A DNA stretch of 8,626 nucleotides from Desulfobacterales bacterium (GTDB lineage: Bacteria; Desulfobacterota; Desulfobacteria; Desulfobacterales; Desulfobacteraceae), in assembly GCA_022361095.1 (NCBI GenBank), contig JAKSBO010000509.1:1-8626 (forward strand), read 5' to 3'. The number at the start of each line of letters is the position of its first letter. The stretch's first letter is position 1. Shown piece after piece: positions 6,689-8,626 of this stretch. Made by a program: the position numbers and the translations under genes. A model generated the notes under the pieces. The model had not been told where the DNA came from. It was given only the letters and a program-made list of their open reading frames with translations, and did no database searches.

Positions 6689-6713
6689 GATCAAAATTTT
6701 TATACGTTGTTAA
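6685..6713 (-). promoter_or_regulatory. Candidate sigma-70 type promoter for the MOT1 gene
   Basis: Read on the minus strand: TTAACA (6713-6708, five of six to TTGACA), a 17-base spacer, then TCTAAC (6690-6685, four of six to TATAAT). Transcription would begin near 6678, inside the palindrome. An alternative -10, TATAAA (6704-6699), has no good -35 at normal spacing. Prediction from consensus only. Confidence 0.35.
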
Positions 6714-6792
6714 AGTGCTTTTGTATTGTCTTGCCGGGTGGGTACCGGCGGTGATAGAGCAGGTCTATGAATGCCCTGTTGTTGATCGTTCC

Positions 6793-6814
6793 AAAAGACC
6801 CGGGCTCAAGCCGG
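6793..6814 (-). terminator. Weak possible terminator at the end of the 569-residue gene
   Basis: Read on the minus strand, CCGGCTTGAGCCCGG (6814-6800) can form a five-pair stem with one bulged base and a TTGA loop, overlapping the TGA stop, followed by TCTTTT (6798-6793). The stem is short and the T-run is only four, so termination may be partial. Confidence 0.3.
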
Positions 6815-8515
6815 TGCCTTTATTTTATCCAGCAGATCCCGCAGCATGTGTTTGGCTTTTTGAATATTGGCTTCCGACAAAAGATCTTTCATGGCCTTCT
6901 CGTCTGAGAATCGCATAAGCATAGCCTGGGCAAAGTACTTGTTGCTCGTAAAGAACTGGGTAAAATGAGGGACGTTGGGTTTGGGTTTGGAAATGATATA
7001 GGTGTTGAAAAATATCCGGTAAAATTCGCGTTGGGGACGGTAATGAACGGCAAACGCCTGGAACCGTCTGCTGATTCCGGGAATGGCATCTTTGGGCGGA
7101 ACTTTGTTAACGGCATATGCTTTAAGGCTTAAAAAGCTGTTTTCCATAAGGATGGCCCGTATGCTGACCATGATTTCCCGGTCCGTGTCATGGGTTACCT
7201 CACAAATCATGTCGCAAAGATTTAAAACCCCGTCTAAAGATTCAAAATCGATTTTAGATATCAAAGCAATATACGCCTTTTTTACCTCCTTTTTTTCATC
7301 CAAAAGACGGGAGTCATCCAGGCCAAGGTTTTCACCGGCCCGCCGGATTTCAAACAATGCCCTTTCCACCCACGCCAGGCCGGTCATGATGTCGCCTTCT
7401 TCCATGGATACCAGATTGATTCTTTTTACAAGCCCCTTGAACATCTGCTGGAAAAGGGCATTTACCGGTGGCTGGTATTCCGGGTTTTGTGTGAATTCCC
7501 GGCAGAACCGTGTAATGTGGGGAACGCTGAACAGGGCATTCATCCTGCTTCTTAATGCGGAAACCGCGACCTGGTGAGGCATGTCCCCCGATTTTAACGC
7601 TTCGGGCCATACTTCGAAAAACAGCCACAGCATATTTTGCCTGAGTTTGGAAAACGTCTCGCCGATGATGGATCTGGGAGGGATGTCCAGAATTTCACTT
7701 AACCGGTACGCCATCACCAGGAATTGGTCTATCTTTTTTAATAAGCCATAGATAGCCGTATCCAGTTTTTCCATGGCCTTGAAGTACTCTTTTTTGCTTT
7801 CCTGGCTGGCGACCATCCGGGCACGGGTATAAAGCAGTTTGGCGAACATTTCATTGTAGGCGGCAATCTCCTGCCGGGATTTATTGGTTATTGTGCCCAG
7901 GGTTTTTTTCTCCATGCTAGGCAGTCTGGCCCCGGCCAGCCTGCAGACCAGGTCTGCGTCATTAATATCTTCGATATATTCAAACCACGGCTTGTCCTGG
8001 GCCAGGCTGAAGATAAGTCCTTTGAGGGTGTTGGACACAAGCCGCTTATAATCTCTGCCTGACGTACTTTGTTTGATCATTGACTGCATATCAGGGTTAA
8101 GCAGGCTGTCGTCCCAGTTCCCAAAATTGGTTTTTACCAGGTTAAAATAGGTGATGATCACATTGGTGGTAAGCAGCTCTATGGTGGTTTTATTATCGGC
8201 CTCCTGGATGTCCTCTTGGGAAATACTGACCCCTAAATCAAAAGAGACCGGCGGCAGATCCTGGATCAACAGTTTAAACAATGTGTAAAGCGCCTCAATA
8301 TGCTGGTCCGGCAGCATAAATTGCGCTTTTCCCATCTCTTCGAGAAAAAAGCGGGTAATCCGTTTGATGGGAACAAGGGGATTACCGTTTTCGTCTTCGG
8401 GGTATTTTTTTATAGGTGTAAGCCCTTCCCCTCCCTTACGCATGATTTCCGGCATATCGTTGGTATAAAGCCTGTCCCGGAACGCCTGGACTTTATTTTC
8501 ATTTAGTATTGTCAA
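6806..8515 (-). CDS. Helix-rich protein of unknown family, 569 residues
   Basis: I do not recognise this protein. It has no signal peptide, no membrane span, no Walker or other nucleotide-binding motif and no metal-binding cysteine cluster, so a soluble cytoplasmic protein is likely. It appears almost wholly alpha-helical, with charged amphipathic stretches throughout. A Gly/Pro-rich segment near the N-terminus (about residues 27-52, RKGGEGLTPIKKYPEDENGN onward) contains the least helical part; the middle has WLFFEVWPEALKSGDMPHQ and the end a lysine-rich helix (IQKAKHMLRDLLDKIK). The start is taken as TTG at 8515: an in-frame TAG lies 9 bases upstream of it, the first later ATG is residue 21, and TAGAG sits 4 bases before the TTG, although the site is weak. 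The start overlaps the end of the upstream gene by 17 bases, so translational coupling is likely. The long intact frame and ordinary codon use argue that it is a real gene. A structural or regulatory scaffold role would be a guess. Confidence 0.85.
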   Translation of the reverse strand: MTILNENKVQAFRDRLYTNDMPEIMRKGGEGLTPIKKYPEDENGNPLVPIKRITRFFLEEMGKAQFMLPDQHIEALYTLFKLLIQDLPPVSFDLGVSISQEDIQEADNKTTIELLTTNVIITYFNLVKTNFGNWDDSLLNPDMQSMIKQSTSGRDYKRLVSNTLKGLIFSLAQDKPWFEYIEDINDADLVCRLAGARLPSMEKKTLGTITNKSRQEIAAYNEMFAKLLYTRARMVASQESKKEYFKAMEKLDTAIYGLLKKIDQFLVMAYRLSEILDIPPRSIIGETFSKLRQNMLWLFFEVWPEALKSGDMPHQVAVSALRSRMNALFSVPHITRFCREFTQNPEYQPPVNALFQQMFKGLVKRINLVSMEEGDIMTGLAWVERALFEIRRAGENLGLDDSRLLDEKKEVKKAYIALISKIDFESLDGVLNLCDMICEVTHDTDREIMVSIRAILMENSFLSLKAYAVNKVPPKDAIPGISRRFQAFAVHYRPQREFYRIFFNTYIISKPKPNVPHFTQFFTSNKYFAQAMLMRFSDEKAMKDLLSEANIQKAKHMLRDLLDKIKAPA

Positions 8516-8626
8516 CGATCTCTATTCCCAGTTCAGTTTCTTCCTCATTGGTGATAAGGGTTTGAAGGATTTTTATATTATTTCTCACTTCAAGGATTTC
8601 AGTTGACGCCTCCGGCCCTTTTATAA
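8499..8626 (-). CDS. 3' end of an unidentified gene upstream of the 569-residue gene
   Basis: On the minus strand a frame open from the window's right edge (first full codon at 8624) runs 41 residues to a TGA at 8501-8499. The peptide, including STEILEVRNNIKILQTLI and ending EIVDNTK, is acidic and probably helical; it is too short to assign. It overlaps the TTG start of the next gene by 17 bases in another frame. The case for coding is that the frame is open and that the overlap is a common operon arrangement; the other two frames on this strand contain stops early (near 8621 and 8599). Confidence 0.6.
   Translation of the reverse strand, partial: IKGPEASTEILEVRNNIKILQTLITNEEETELGIEIVDNTK

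Noticed and set aside
6407..6754. 115-codon plus-strand frame over the start of the MOT1 gene
   Set aside because: Most of it is antisense to conserved MOT1 residues and it has no convincing ribosome binding site.
6734..6768. Small inverted repeats CCGGGT/ACCGG and ATAGA-gcagg-TCTAT between the 569-residue gene and MOT1
   Set aside because: The arms are 5 bp or shorter, or bulged, with no T-run or promoter alignment, so they are compatible with chance.
6656..6805. Molybdenum cofactor riboswitch or ModE box upstream of the MOT1 gene
   Set aside because: The 150-base gap shows no extended conserved multi-stem structure that I recognise and no TATA-rich ModE half-sites; only the short palindrome is supported.

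Overview
The window looks like chromosomal DNA from a sulfate-reducing deltaproteobacterium (Desulfobacterota, probably Desulfobacteraceae or a close relative). This is inferred from the gene set (TRAP transporter, FmdE-family protein next to MobB, MOT1-type molybdate transporter, DUF89 protein, TPR-methyltransferase fusion) and a moderate base composition; no rRNA or marker gene is present to prove it. There are no rRNA or tRNA genes, CRISPR arrays or intact insertion sequences. No stretch over 300 bases lacks a gene.

Left part (1-3090, + strand): the 3' end of a TRAP transporter large permease, an FmdE-family protein with a C-terminal zinc ribbon, MobB (P-loop GTPase of molybdenum-cofactor maturation), and a TPR protein fused to a SAM-dependent methyltransferase. 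Gaps are 49, 21 and 55 bases and the first convincing terminator overlaps the stop of the methyltransferase gene, so these four could form one transcript. Middle (3208-5189, + strand): an AI-2E/UPF0118 family membrane protein and a DUF89 metal-dependent phosphatase-like protein. The DUF89 gene is clearly more AT-rich than its neighbours.

The 263-base gap after the DUF89 gene (5190-5452) is not empty. It holds a long imperfect inverted repeat, and abutting it a short minus-strand coding remnant resembling the N-terminus of a type-2 glycerate kinase, frameshifted near its start and cut off where the repeat begins. This looks like an old deletion or insertion junction.

Right part (5453-8626, - strand): a MOT1-family molybdate/sulfate transporter gene preceded by a near-perfect palindrome overlapping a plausible -10 element (candidate operator). 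Upstream of it lie a 569-residue helix-rich protein of unknown family with a TTG start, and the 3' end of another unknown gene that overlaps that start by 17 bases.

The common theme is molybdenum: a MOT1 permease could supply molybdate, MobB helps make the dinucleotide form of the cofactor, and FmdE-family proteins are associated with molybdenum/tungsten formylmethanofuran dehydrogenases. The strongest leads for follow-up are the orphan 569-residue gene pair, the palindrome before the MOT1 gene, and the repeat/pseudogene junction. No clearly new defence or mobile system is visible.
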